This document shows, piece by piece, positions 47,043 through 59,524 of a stretch of 64,000 nt of DNA; positions within the stretch are counted from its first letter, which is position 1; each line of letters opens with the position of its first letter. Location: contig JBBPTG010000003.1 in the NCBI GenBank assembly GCA_038093975.1, positions 310,001 through 374,000 of the forward strand, given 5' to 3'. Made by a program: the position numbers and the translations under genes. The notes beneath the pieces were generated by a model. The model saw nothing but the letters and a program-made list of their open reading frames with translations, did not search any database and was not told the origin of the DNA. This DNA comes from Chalciporus piperatus. Its lineage: Eukaryota; Basidiomycota; Agaricomycetes; Boletales; Boletaceae.

Positions 47043-48892
47043 TCATCGGTCCCTCGGTGGTGTGTGGGCGAGCAGCATGTTTTGCACCGGCGTGTAGCCC
47101 ACCAGACTCATCGCACTTTGCTTGTGCCTGAGCACTGGGATCTCCCGCGCAGCCACTCTCGGCGTTCCCAGGGCCGAATGACTTTGTGCCCCCGTATTCA
47201 CATCAATCCTCGAGGCCCCCTCTCGCCAACCTCCTGGTTCACGTCGTTCTTCATCGTGTATAATTTCGTTTGAATCCCCATTCGGGCTCCTGGCAAGTAA
47301 GGAAACTCCACCAAACGTCGCAGCACAACCATACAGGAAGGTCACCATTTCGTGAAAAGTTGCTCGTCGAAAGTCTCCGTAGAGCACGGCAGACCCGATG
47401 ATGGCCGAAAGCGTGAAGAATACAAACTGGGTTGGGATGACGACTTTGGAGTCAAACCGTTTCAGCGCCCGGTTAAGATACCGGATCTGAAGGACACCTG
47501 TGACGACAAGCACCTAGAATGGGCCATCGGATGATCAGCGGAAGGACTCCATACAAAAAAACCGATCATGCTGACTGCGATGATGGGGTATGCAATCCAC
47601 TCGGTCACCATATTCACTCCCTCCTTTGTCAAAAGCGTGGAAATTGCCTTGGTTGCCAGAACTGTGAAACCACCTACCCAAATGATTAGCCAGCGACAGT
47701 GGCGGATAATTTCACGATGCCGTACCGAATATTGCGCAGAGGGCCACGTCGATCACCACCACCCGCCTCCCGACGACACCTTCACTGAGGCCGCAGAGAA
47801 TGATGGCGGACACCAAATAAACTATTGAAAACACGACAAATGGACGTTTCGTTATTGCCTCGAGCAGAGCATCGGGTGTCAAAACAGGTGGTGCAATATC
47901 TGACGATGGAGCAGCAAGCACCACAGTTGTTGCTCCAATGACCGCAAGCAGGATGCCGAATACGTCGCGCTACGTATGCTTATTGAGCCCGAGTTAACGT
48001 AGTGGAGAGTCTCCTTACTGGGCGAAAGCGCTCGTGCAGCATCAGAGGCGCAAAGAAGCAATTAGCCACCAAAGCAAACTGGAGTTTCGCTTAGCACCGC
48101 CCATTGAAAACGGAAGAGCTGGCGATCTCACTATCCCAAGAGGTGCAACAACAGAAGCAGGGGCAAACGCGTAGGAGATGAAGTTCCCAGTTTCGCCGAC
48201 GTTCATTAGAATGAATCCAAGCCACCTGTGCGACAAGTTGGAGCAAGACTCAAAAGTGCAAGAATGACGAACCATAGTTTAGAGTGGAGATAATCACTCT
48301 CCTTCTCCTCGTAATCGGACCGAGATGAAGGCTTCCGTCGATCCATTGGTGTGTTATGTTGAGGAAAGAGATCATCAACTGGTATCGCTGATCCATCCGA
48401 GCTGTCTACCCGATGACTTGAATCCCCAAGACCCAGTCGCAGAGGTAGAAACCGCGAAGCAAAGGTTTGCTTCCGTTGACGTCGTTTGGGTCGCACACCC
48501 TTACTGCTCTTTCGGCTTCGATCATCTTCCATGGCAGCAGAAACGTCATATTGGTTCAGACTGTAGGCAGTTGCCGGTGGTTGGCTAGTAGATCGGTGGG
48601 GTAGGAGCGGCTGGGTTTCGTGGCTCCGAGTCTCTGGCGTGGGCTGCGGGCTGGTCCTGATGCGGCCACTGCTATCTGAAAGGGTGATATGTCTTGTGCT
48701 ATTGTCGCGCCCTGGCCTCCTGCTCTCCCTCTCCGTTTCCTGACTGTTTTCGCGTTCGCGGTCTAGTCGCAAATGGGCAAGTTTTTGGAGATTGAGCGCC
48801 AACGATATCACCACATTCCCGGCAATGGCTACGGTGATGCCGATGAGAGTTTGGAGGGTAATGTGGGGGAGGCTGATTCCCGGACCGTCCAT
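47043..48892 (-). CDS. NIPA-type magnesium transporter family protein
   Basis: Multi-pass membrane protein of the NIPA (DUF803/PF05653) family; relatives carry Mg2+ in animals. The start at 48892 gives a first helix (LQTLIGITVAIAGNVVISLALNLQKLAH). A long polar insert of about 160 residues, rich in Arg, Ser and Asp, precedes WLGFILMNVGETGNFISYAFAPASVVAPLG, the family signature. Later helices include FGILLAVIGATTVVLAAP, VALCAIFG, GFTVLATKAIS and LQIRYLNRALKRFDSKVVIPTQFVFFTLSAIIGSA. Around nine helices in total. The insert between helices one and two is much longer than in animals and is the odd feature. Divergent from SEC12. Confidence 0.9.
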
Positions 48893-49077
48893 TGAGAAGG
48901 AGACCGAGAGGTCACGTTGCCAAGTCCTCTCGGTGGTTGAACGTTGACCTGCACATTAATATCCATTTGTGCAAACGTTCGTTATGCACACCTCTGGCGT
49001 ATTAGTCAGACCAAACCCAAGCCGTGTCAAGGACTACTTACTAGTACTTACTACCAAACCGATATCCCGCCTGGCTA

Positions 49078-50821
49078 ATGCGCGCACAACACACTGCTCA
49101 TCCTTTTCCTGCCTTCCCAGTCTACTCATGTGCATTCGTCGCAGATGACCAGTTCATTGCCGGAGGCGGAGGCGGCGCTTCAAGAACAGGCATAAAGAAC
49201 AAACTAGTACGCCACTCCTCAGCGACGCAACCTTTCACTCATCCTCGACTAGAGACTATGTCGAGTATCCGATGACAGGCAGCTAAACATTCTCAGCGAA
49301 TTGGAACTTGACAAGGGCGAGGATGCACCCATGAGCATGACCGCTCATCCCCAGGTACCACACCTCCAGTACCTCCTCCGACTCACAATAAGCCATTTCT
49401 GCAGAGTCGGACTCTCGTGTGTGGTATAAATAGCAGTGTAGTGAACCTGGAGAAAGGCCAGAACGAGAACTGTAGGAAGTTCCTCATCAGCACCGACGAG
49501 CACAAGTACGTGGGGCAACCCCGAGTTTGTGCCGACTCGCCGCTAACCTGCCTAATAGGCTTACGCAACTCGCGACCCGCAGTACTCTGACCTCCAGTGA
49601 CCCGGAGGATTATCAAGTTCGTCGTTCATCTTTTTGTTGCGCCCTTGCATTGATTCAGGTACTAGCGCGTGACCGTTCTCTCCCCAGATGGTAGATATCT
49701 GGCTGTTGCTGGCTCTCGTGATGTACATGTTCCTTCATTCATGTGTCAAACTCATGCTCATCCGAATAATAGTTCTCTCTTCTAGATTATGATTCACTCT
49801 CACCGGTCGCTGCTTCGGTACACATCAGCAGTGGAGAGATATACGACGCGACATTCTCAACATCAAATGTTTGTCTGCTCCTCTTCCCATCGCGGCATAT
49901 TTTCTAATCTCTCCCCTGTGACTCTAGCTTTTTCTAGCTACTACCTCGAAGCTTTTGGTATACGCTCTTCCTATATCTGCAAAAGATGGCTCAAAAAGCC
50001 CCACGTCAAAGAAAAGAAAATCCTCCGCCTCGAATAAGTCATTGCAGGAACTCAAGGAGGTCAGAACCATTGAACTCCCCAAAATATCTGGGGTGCCCTC
50101 TGGTTCAAATGTCACTTTTCGCGCTGCACGGTCCGTTTATCCACCAATTGGATACATCCGCTAATTATTTGTCTAGGTTGCACCCCAATCATCAGGACAC
50201 TCTGTATACGGTAGTCAACGTTACTCTTCCTCGAGCACGAAATGCAAAGATGGCGAAAAAGCGGGCGTATGTTCTGAAATGGAAGATCACCGCGAAAGAC
50301 GATACCCTTGATGTTTCCGTCGACACCGTGCGGAAAACATATGAAGGTAACTTCACGTGTTTCGACCTGAGGTGAGTCCGACCTTCAGACACGTGTCTTG
50401 ACCAACATAGTGAGGTTTTTGTAGCTCGGACGGTAAATTTCTTGCGTTCGGTGCATCTGATTACAGCCTGGGTGTCCTGGATTCCACCACTCTCGCAGTA
50501 AGCCGCTTTTCGGCTCCACGTTCATAACTAACATAAACGACCGGAAATATCTAGCCCCTGCTTTCGATCTTGAAAGCACACGAGTTCCCCGTTACCACCC
50601 TTCGATTCAATCCCACCTCCAAGCTGCTGGTCTCTGGTGGGGTTGACAGTTCTCTGCGTGTCGTCAGCATTCCAGAGAACCTTGGAGATCAATGTTGGTC
50701 CTTTTCCTTTTTGACCATTCCTTGCGCTGACTTTTTCTCCTTCCCAGCATGGCGCTCCATCATTCTAGCCATCGTTGCTATACTTGTTCTCATCATCGCC
50801 GTTATCATAACGCAAAAATGA
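49078..50821 (+). CDS. SEC12: Sec12-like guanine nucleotide exchange factor for Sar1
   Basis: ER-membrane WD40 protein (PREB in animals) that loads GTP onto Sar1 to start COPII vesicle coating. The ATG at 49078 gives VYSCAFVADDQFIAGGGGGASRTGIKNKL, the first propeller blade with the Gly-rich potassium-loop region. Later blades include VTVLSPDGRYLAVAGSRD, FTCFDLSSDGKFLAFGASDYSLGVLD and LRFNPTSKLLVSGGVDSSLRVVSIP. One C-terminal helix (WRSIILAIVAILVLIIAVIITQK) follows. The luminal tail is only a residue or two, whereas yeast Sec12 has a long one. Eight introns. Confidence 0.86.
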
Positions 50822-51005
50822 ATGGGACCATTGGGGTATGTACATCGATCTTGTGGCCAGACGGTAGCCCAGTCATAATCACTCCGGATATATTATCGTA
50901 TACTGCATCATCCAACCCTCGCTCTTTGTCTTTATGATACATATTAGATCGTGTTAAGTTAACCGCTAGAACACATGTCACTCGATACATCTGGAATGTA
51001 GTTCC

Positions 51006-51892
51006 TTAATCGTAATCTTCCTCTTCGACCAGTTTCCGTTTTACTCCGCTGGAAGGTGTGCTGGTAGTCTGCACCTCCTCCATCGCCTCATCCGCGTTAC
51101 TTTCTTCCTCGTCCTCATCTTCCCCTGCTCCACCAAACAAATCAGCTTCCTCTCCATTCTCACTTCCTTCCTCCGGTACGTCACCCGCAATGATAGGAGC
51201 AGGAGTACTTCCCATCTCGACGTCGATAGGAGTTATCGGCACATTCGGGAGCGGTATTGGAGCAGGCTCCATATCAGCGTCTTCTTCTTCTTCATCTTCT
51301 TGTGCGGCTGGCACCCCCTCCTCTTCCTCGTCCTCCTCTATCTCTTCTATTTCCTCATCGTAGAGCTTGACGCTAGGCGGGGGCTTGTTGGGTACGAGGT
51401 CAAAGTTTACAGAAGTTAACGTCTCCGATGCAGATGGTAACCTGACACCAAAAACTTCTGGTACGGTTGGAAGAGGTGTCGCGTTCGTTTGTGACGCAAG
51501 CGACATCACATACTAAGCACGAATTATTGCATGAGTTCCGTACACGTCATCGAGTGACATTGCGAGTCGTGAGGACATGGCCATGTTGGCTGGATCAGAC
51601 TCACCTCCTTCGGCACGCGGCCTCCAAACTCCCATCCGACACGTGCTTGTACAGCCAGGACGACGTCGTCCATCTCAATTTTACTGGCTCCAGAGCGACC
51701 AGCATGTTCTGCGTACACCTGTGCGTCTGATAGAACTTGTGTGGTGTAGCGATGGGCGAACTCTAGAAGTTGGTGAAGAACGCCGGGTTGGGAATCTTGG
51801 ACTGTGGGGGTCGATGCAAGCAGAAGAGCAATCGCTCTGGCTGTTGGTGGGAGTGTTTCAGAAGGTGCTTGGGCATTTTGTGGTCGGGACAT
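51006..51892 (-). CDS. TAF9: TFIID/SAGA subunit TAF9
   Basis: Histone-fold protein shared by TFIID and SAGA. The start at 51892 gives ARAIALLLASTPTVQDSQPGVLHQLLEFAHRYTTQVLSDAQVYAEHAGR, the H3-like fold that pairs with TAF6. Next comes KIEMDDVVLAVQARVGWEF. After one intron, the second exon encodes a Pro-rich segment and a long acidic tail (Glu/Asp runs), and a basic KRK near the end. About 265 residues. The tail is longer than the human one. It converges on SEC12 with 184 bases between stops. Confidence 0.92.
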
Positions 51893-52214
51893 GCTGCATC
51901 GATGCTCGTGTCTATGCGAGACGCGTGGCCATGCTGTCGGGAAGCGGAAGTAGTATCCCAAGCCGCAGAAGTCGAGGTCGCCATTATTACGGGGAGATAT
52001 ACCATGAACACAGGAAGACAGTAGAACACAGAAAGACAGTAGAACAAAATGCAGCTGCAGATCAACACATCTCCACCAAAGAGTAAACCGCTACAGACAG
52101 AGAGAGGGAGAGAGAAAAGAAGACACAAAATGAAAAGTGAAGACGAATCTCATAAAGATCTAAAATATAACTGATATTTCCACAGACATACAAACATATC
52201 CGGTTGTCCTTTCG

Positions 52215-54228
52215 TCAATCAGCGTACAAGACATGCTTCTCCGTGCCCTCCAGCCAGCCTCGTAAGTCATAATCGCCCTCGAGTCCAATGAACTCGTGGC
52301 CGAGACTATCTCGGTATCGCAGGTTGGTTACGTTTCCACCGAGGCGAGCCTGTACCTTGCTCATGAGTTCAACGTGTGTGACCTTGGGATGAACGCGGAT
52401 TGCGATCAGGTCATCGGTGACGCGGTCGAAAATCTTGATCTTGACGAAGGCAGTCTGGGGGTTTCCGGCAGACATGGGAGGTGCATTTAAATTAGTAGTT
52501 GCTGAGGATTGGGAACGCGAGCGTGATGTGAGGGAGGGTTGAGAGGAGTGATGTGATGATGGTGATGATGCATAGTCGTTCCATTGGCTGGCAGTCGACC
52601 CACGTGATGCCCGCGAAATGTTCGCGTGACCACCATTGAACTGTTCACCGGAAGAGGCATGTGATGATGTCTCCCCGTTTGGGCGACTGAACGGATCGGC
52701 TCGGTGAATGGAGGAAAGTGTATTGGATCGCTGATGGTGAGGACCACTCGCTGTGTTATACGAATGTGATGGAGGCGTATGCTCCTCCCCATAATCCGAG
52801 CCATCACTGCGATCATCACGGTCATATAATTTCATGTCGCCAAGTGTGTCCCGGACTTCTTCTTCAAATTCGCGCGTGACGGAATTACCATTCACCTCCT
52901 CCGCTGCATCCTCTCCACCGTCAGAAAATAGTGCCCTAATTTCGTCATAGCGAGGTTCGACGTCGTTTTCCACATCTCCCGGTTTTAGTGACAGGAAGTT
53001 GCGGATGATTTGATGCTCCAAGATGTATGAAGCACCAACAGAGTTCAGGTCGCAGAGTTTGCGAATATATTGATCGAGCTCGGCTCGTCGTTCCGCGGTG
53101 ACGTTGTCGTCAACTGATTCGGCGGGGCCCGGCATGAAGGGAAGTACGCGGTTCGAGCCAGTCTCACGGCCAGCTTCTCGAGGGAAAGTCTCCAGAAGAT
53201 TGACTTGAAAATCATAGAAGTCATTGTACGGTCTGAAAAGGACGAGTTGCTTAGCTTTGGGAAGAACGTGGGGGTCGTGGGGATCGTAGGGCTGGAAGAT
53301 TGCATCGATGCGGAACCAATACTCGTTCATCTCATAGTGGAAAGAGACGACTTCGGCGGAAAGAAGAATGCCATCCGGTAACGGCACTAGCGAAGGGGGG
53401 CGTCGAGTTGGCACGGAGGCTTCGGGGAGGGGAGGATTGGTTTGTGTGTAAGGACTGTTTGGGACAGAGGACTGACTGTCGTCGATTACTCCGAGAGATA
53501 TGGAATTCTGCTTGTAATTAAGCATTGCTTTCTTCCAATCCTCGACTTTTGGGAGATCGCCCCGATCTATGAGAGTATCCACATTCTCGACGGCAAGGTT
53601 GGTAACAGGATCACGGAGCTCGACGAAGGATGCCGGAATTAATCCAGGACGACCGAGCCTGCCGATCGGTTTGGCGACGAACCACTCGCGGTTTGACTGG
53701 GCTACGACTGAGATGGGATCTCCTGCTTTAGCGTCGAGCTCATCGGCACGTTCCGCGACGAAATCATGGAGGACAATTGCATAGAAGACGCATGTCTTTC
53801 CAGACTTTTGAGGCATGACTGGACTGAGTGGACTGATGATCGCTTGTGAGGCACGAGCACTATTATGACGGGGGAGAAGTGAGGACTGAGGGGGATGAGG
53901 TATTGGGCCAGACTCACGTTGTAGGACTCTTGAGAAATTCTTCGAACAAATTCTGTGGGACAAGGCCCCGTGCGCCCGTCACGGGGTTGTGGGCCTGGTA
54001 CCAAGGGCTGTCGTTGTCTGGATCTCCGGTGACATAAAAGAAGTCACCCTTCTGGAAGGGGAGATGATTTGGTGTCTGTGGTTTGTATGAATCGAGTGCT
54101 CGTATGACTTTCTGAGGTGGTAGGGGAGTGGAGGGGGGTTTTGCGAGAGCTGGTGAGGGTAACGGAGTTGATATCTGGAGGCGATGGATGTCTTTGTTTC
54201 CGTTGAGAGACTTGCGGAGAGCCTTCAT
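52215..54228 (-). CDS. BEM1: Bem1/Scd2 polarity scaffold (SH3-SH3-PX-PB1)
   Basis: Scaffold that joins active Cdc42, its GEF Cdc24 and PAK at the site of polarised growth. The start at 54228 gives a first SH3 domain (VIRALDSYKP to VPQNLFEEFL), then a second SH3 (AIVLHDFVAERADELDAKAGDPISVV to IPASFVEL). A PX domain spans roughly residues 270-390, with FRPYNDFYDFQ and a hydrophobic core. A Ser/His-rich linker follows, and a C-terminal PB1 domain (FVKIKIFDR to GWLEGTEKHVLYAD) that binds Cdc24. One intron only, in the second SH3 lead. It works with RhoGDI at 14947-15915. Confidence 0.95.
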
Positions 54229-54357
54229 CGTGAACGAGGCTCAGAGACTAGTTAGTACACTCTAGTAATTAGTAGAACCCAAGGTGATCTAGTGCTTATG
54301 TAAGACCTACAAACAAAACACCTTCTGTCGTCGCTGTTAATAAACTCGTCATTAACC

Positions 54358-57206
54358 ATGGCGGCTAGGAAACTACAGAGCAAGTCCAGGATCATTATAC
54401 ACTCCCATACACCCGTACTCACCACATGAACCACAGCCGAAATCGACAGAACCCTCAAAAAGGTCGCAGAGGGTGTCGAGCTCTTCGAAAGCATCTATGA
54501 GAAGATGCAGGCCTCCACAAACCAGACACAGAAGGAAAAGCTCGAAACGGATCTCAAGACACAGATAAAGAAGTTGCAGCGTCTACGTGACCAGATCAAG
54601 ACATGGGTAGCCAGCAACGATATCAAGGACAAATCTGCCCTTCTCGAAAACAGGAGATTGATCGAAACCGTGCGTACATCCCTCTTTAAGTCCTTTCGAC
54701 CAATGGCTGCATCACCCGGAGCTCTACCGCAGAGTTCCGTATGCTGTCGCTCTCTGGATGACGTCCGACTGACTCGCCCCATTCAGCAAATGGAGAGGTT
54801 CAAGGCATGCGAAAAGGAAATGAAGACCAAGGCTTTCTCCAAGGAGGGTCTCACCCAGTCCACCAAATTAGACCCAAAGGCACAGGAGAAAATGGAGGTC
54901 ACTTCTTGGCTACAGCAATGCGTCGAAGATCTTACCCTTCAAGTCGAGCAGTCTGAAGCAGAGATCGAGGCTTTACAAGGAGGTGGAAAGAAACGTGGAA
55001 AGGGTCAGTCGTCGACAGCAGGGAGACTAGACGATCTGGAACACCTCAACGAACGCCGGAAATGGCATGTCAGTCGTCTCGAACTTATACTTCGCTTACT
55101 CGACAACGGCTCTTTGACCGCTGACCGCGTACTCGATCTCAAAGAGGACGTGGCATACTTCCTCGACAATAATACGGTTTGTCTCCCTGTTTCCGCCGCT
55201 TTGAGATTCTTATCACCCGATCAGGAAGAGGGATTCGACGAGGACATGGGCATTTATGACGAGCTGAACCTCGAAGAGGAGGAAGAGAAGTTCGGCTTGG
55301 CAAATGACGACGAGGACAGTGACGGTTCTGACGCTCAAAGCGAAGGCTAGTTTATCATTACTTTAACCCTGACATACTTCTGAGGTGCTCACAGAAGCGC
55401 CATCGAGAACAACAAAGAAGCATGATAAAGACGAAGACAGCGTCGCCAGCGGAAGCAGACGCGACGATAGTCCCGTTCAGAAGAAACCGACATTGCAGCT
55501 GCGAAGTAGGTTTCGACTTGATCATCCAGGTTCACACTCTAACCAATGTAACAGAGGCTTCATTAGTAACAGAAAGTATGTTGGCTTTCCGCCCATGTAT
55601 GTCTAATCTTATGCGATTGCATCAGCGAAACCGCCGCCAAATCCCAACTTCGCACAACAGCCCATGTCCAGCATACTGAAATCAGGTTTACCCCCAGCCC
55701 CTCGTCCTCCAGCGTTGCCTCCGATCCGTTACGCCGCAGCGGCAGCAGCGGCGGTATCATCGACATCCTCTACGGCAACGATCCCTCCGACTCCAACGGC
55801 TCAGGCAACGTCGAATGCTGGAACGAGTTCTGCTCCGATGTCATCGACAACTCTGTCAATAGTACCGTCCATATCACAGAGCTTGCAGCAGGACTCCCAA
55901 CTATTGTCTTCTCCAAGTCTCACGCACCCTTCAGTAACCAGTCCTATGCTGTCATCTGCTTCTGCTTCACATCAACAGGATGGATCTTTCTACTCTGGCC
56001 AGGATTCGCCTGCAATCTCCGAGGCTGTTCCAAGCTCTGTAAGTGGTCCCGCAGCATCGTCTTCCCCACAGCGCACAACGAGCCAGAAAGGTATGTTGCT
56101 CGTTTCCACGTGCTGAACGTTAGGTAAGAATCGTTGCAGAACCCGTGTCCTCGCCTATGCTTCCAAGGGCTACATCCCCTCCTGTCCCAGTACGTTTCCC
56201 ATCGTTAATTCGTTGGAATGAATGAATCTAACGTGTTGCTGCAAGCAGCAAGTCGTGCCTCCAGATATACAACAGCCTCCAACCAATGGCGCAGCTCAAA
56301 TAGCTCTGATCTCTGTGCCACAACCAACGACGACTGGACCCCCACCACTGCCACGGCAAGTACAGCAGCCCCCGACCTCTGCACTGCCGGCGTCTTCCAG
56401 TACATCCTCGCAGCTCCCTCAGTATCCCCCGGGTGTTAAAATACCCTCTACTGAGCAGCAATCAACCCACGAGCAAGCTAGCACAGGGATGGTCAGGCCA
56501 CCCTCAGCGAGCCCTAGCCAGCAAGCTCCAGGTCGACCAGCTCCCTCTGCGTTCCCCGGATCGTTGTCAGATCTAGTCGCGTCATTTGAGACTGTCAAAC
56601 AGAAGGGTATGTCGTTCAGCCTAGTTATTTTATGCCTCAGCTGAACTTCCGTACTAGCTCCTCATCGTATGAACAACCTGGGAGAGGTACACAAGCTTTT
56701 GGAAGGTGGATATGCGAATGCTCCGCAGCCTATGGATACGGAGAAGTAAGATTCGAGGTTCATCGTATGGCATAATTCTCGCTCATCCGTTCCCTAGGCC
56801 AAAGTACTATGTCCCTCGACACCCTTTCAACACACCCTCGTTTTACCCGCAAACGCCACATCCTGTCCTCAGTTCGCCTGCGCTGTTCTCCCAAATCGAT
56901 ACAGAGACTCTTTTCTACGTCTTCTACTACCTGCCTGGGACATATCAACAGTGCGTGTTTTTTCTCCAGTTACTGTGACAGGCTCTTATGCCACTCCATA
57001 GGTACCTTGCTGCTAAGGAGTTGAAGCGTCAATCTTGGCGATTCCATGTCAAATATCTGACTTGGTTCCAGCGACACTCGGAACCCCAGGCAATAACTGA
57101 GGAATACGAGCAAGGAGTGTACGTCTACTTCGATTGGGAAGGTTCATGGTGTCAGCGCAAGAAGAGCGATTTCCGGTTCGAATATCGTTACCTCTCGGAG
57201 GAGTAA
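54358..57206 (+). CDS. NOT3: CCR4-NOT complex subunit Not3/Not5
   Basis: Subunit of the CCR4-NOT deadenylase complex (CNOT3 in animals). The start at 54358 gives [20 protein letters not shown], matching the family, but only if the first intron is a GC-AG intron. The N-terminal coiled coil runs through [23 protein letters not shown] and [21 protein letters not shown] long Ser/Pro/Gln-rich linker spans about 55400-56600. The C-terminal NOT box has [18 protein letters not shown], then [24 protein letters not shown] and [28 protein letters not shown]. About ten introns. Exon joins in the low-complexity linker are the least certain. Confidence 0.93.
54380..54436 (+). other. GC-AG intron in NOT3
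   Basis: The donor reads A|GCAAGT and the acceptor CCACAG|CC. It splits the Thr codon of the highly conserved KLQTEID segment. No GT donor nearby keeps the frame. Confidence 0.8.
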
Positions 57207-57377
57207 ATGCTATTTCCGCACTTCTGACCCTCTTTATTTCACCGCATGTTTTGCTATTTTTTTGCTACTCAATGTAATAATGTAACCCGGTGCACAGCCC
57301 TTACCAGTGGTGGGCATTATGTACTCTAATGGATATGCATGAAGTGCTAAAGTGGGCTATGAGATCTTGAGATTGAA

Positions 57378-58208
57378 TTACTCGAGTGCTACGACCGCTC
57401 CAAGTGCTTCGAAGGTCGCCTTTAGTTTATCTGCGTCCTCTTTTGGAAGATTTTCTTTGAGCACTTTTGGCACGGACTCCACGAACTTCTTCGCCTGTGA
57501 GAGATTCATGGAAATAAGCGCGTCAGTTCAATGCGAGAACGACGGGACTCACATCAATGAGAGTGAGGTTCGGTACTAGCGCCTTCACCTCGCGGATGAT
57601 CTTAGGCTTGGCCGCGGCGTCGAACGACTTGAGCATGACATTGAAAATCGTCTTCTCCTTGGGTTTTTCCTGTGGAGTGGTGAATCCATGCGCTCGTATG
57701 TATATTCATGAGCAAGATTCTCACCTCAACAGCTGCTTCCTCTTCAGGTGCTACAGGCGCAGGTGCAGAAGCGGCGGGCATGGCAATTTCTTGGATGTTT
57801 AGCCGAGACTATAGCACAAAAGGTCAGAGAACGGGCATTGGTGCGCCTTGAGAAAGGATACACTTGCCTTGAGCAAAGACACAAGGTCAGCTGCTTGGAG
57901 GAGAGTCAAACCGGAGATGTCATCGACTATCCGACCAATCATGGGGTCCACTGGGCCGGGTGGAGGAGCACTTGACGATGCAGAGGTTTCAGCTGTCGTT
58001 GTCAACCATCTCGACCGACCAGCTGGTGAAACAAGCCTTTATTGGAGAACAAGGCAGTTAAGAGACAGGTTCCGAGTTTGTACAAACAGACGAACTCACC
58101 GCGTTACAGAGGTCGACCTGGAAGTAGCCCGTAGAGTGGAGAAGCAGCGACTCTATGTTTTTGCTGAGTCCTGCGACGAAGGTTTGAACGGAATGCACTT
58201 ACTGCCAT
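57378..58208 (-). CDS. MNP1: Mitochondrial ribosomal protein bL12m
   Basis: L7/L12-type stalk protein of the mitochondrial large subunit. The first exon codes only Met-Ala before a GTAAGT donor. The second exon gives a Cys/Ser/Arg-rich presequence (SRCFSTLRATSRSTSV). The N-terminal dimerisation part follows (DPMIGRIVDDISGLTLLQAADLVSLLK), and an Ala/Pro hinge (MPAASAPAPVAPEEEA). The C-terminal domain reads EKTIFNVMLKSFDAAAKPKIIREVKALVPNLTLIDAKKFVESVPKVLKENLPKEDA, ending near EALGA. About 190 residues in five exons. It converges on NOT3. Confidence 0.92.
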
Positions 58209-59524
58209 GTTGTTCACTTTGCACTTTTCAAGTCAAGTCTTCTTTGGACGCGTACAAATTCGGAGGCGTTGTTGTTGGTTGTTTGTCACCGAATTGCCAA
58301 ATTGACGGCTAGTTCCGTTTGGGAAAGGCACAACTTCCAAGTACAACCAGCTGTGGGTGGATTGGTGGCCATTGACCACACTTGCTTGCCCCTACTTGCC
58401 CCAGGTTTGTTGACCATGAGTAATAAGTTCAGCGGTTGCCACCACTATATCCGACTGCGGGTTGACCATTTTCCGCTCCAGGGTGAGTATCCTTCCCTGG
58501 ACCCTGAAGGCCTGACCCCCCGGCGGGCCAGTGTTAAGGGCATAATTTTCTGATCGGGCAATTGACGAAGTGACAACGCTGCCACCAATTCCATTGGACA
58601 CAATGTCGCGAAGCCAGGATGATGTCGGTTATCGTGAAGTGGCAAGTGATCACTGTCAGAGTCAAACATGGCGGAGGTTTCCAACATACCAACGCGGCCA
58701 CCCATGCCGATGACATCTCAAGCCAATCAAGTAACAATCAATGTCCCTTACAAGTCTAATACAAGGTCGATATGCGTTTGCAGTTAATTCGAATCACTCT
58801 AACGCGCTCATACTAGGACTGGACAAAGTAATGCATGAAAGAGGAAAGCGATGAATTCAGCCACTGGCGTTTCATCCAACTCAGCTTGAAGCGAGAATGT
58901 AGACTAAGTACGGGGGCGATGTGCTAACTATGGAAGTATGCAACGTACGCAACCCAGCCTCAGGATCGGGTTCCGTCTCAATGCGAGCGACATGCGTGCG
59001 AAGTCCCCCAATTATTTTGAAAACCTTCAGCTAAGCAGTTAAAACTTGGGGGTGTTTAGATGCTTGCTGACTTGGCAATCATGTGCGTTCAATAGATTAA
59101 CACTGTGGCGTGCACAGTGTATGGATAACACCTGGATCAGCTCCATTGTGGGTGTCTGTGTGCTAGACTGCTAGCGTAGTGTACGATGCGTATCTAATGT
59201 GACGGTTTGGCCCAGGGGTCGATGTGTGCCAGGTGGGTCTACTAATCGCTTACGACGAATATAATATGGAAGCCAGGGAATTGGAGAAGTCAGGAAGAAG
59301 AATATTCTAAAATTGGTTTGTCAGTAATGTGTACGGAAGCCAGGCTAAGCCAGCTGTCAGATCGGGAGATCAATCGCTTCTTCCGTTACCACACTCTCTT
59401 CCAGAACTCCCGGATCCCGATCCGCCGCATTTGCACGTCACTCAAAAGGCCACTCGACGATGAGTTCAAGTATCCGTCCCCCCTCCCCGTCCCCACCACG
59501 ACAGAGTCTCCATTCCCCCTTACA
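58209..59524. other. Long intergenic region with no supported gene
   Basis: 1.3 kb between divergent genes. Several short open frames exist (for example 58269-58553 plus and 58445-58705 minus), but none has a family motif or convincing splice sites. No tRNA cloverleaf, terminal inverted repeat or tandem repeat was found by eye. Confidence 0.4.
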
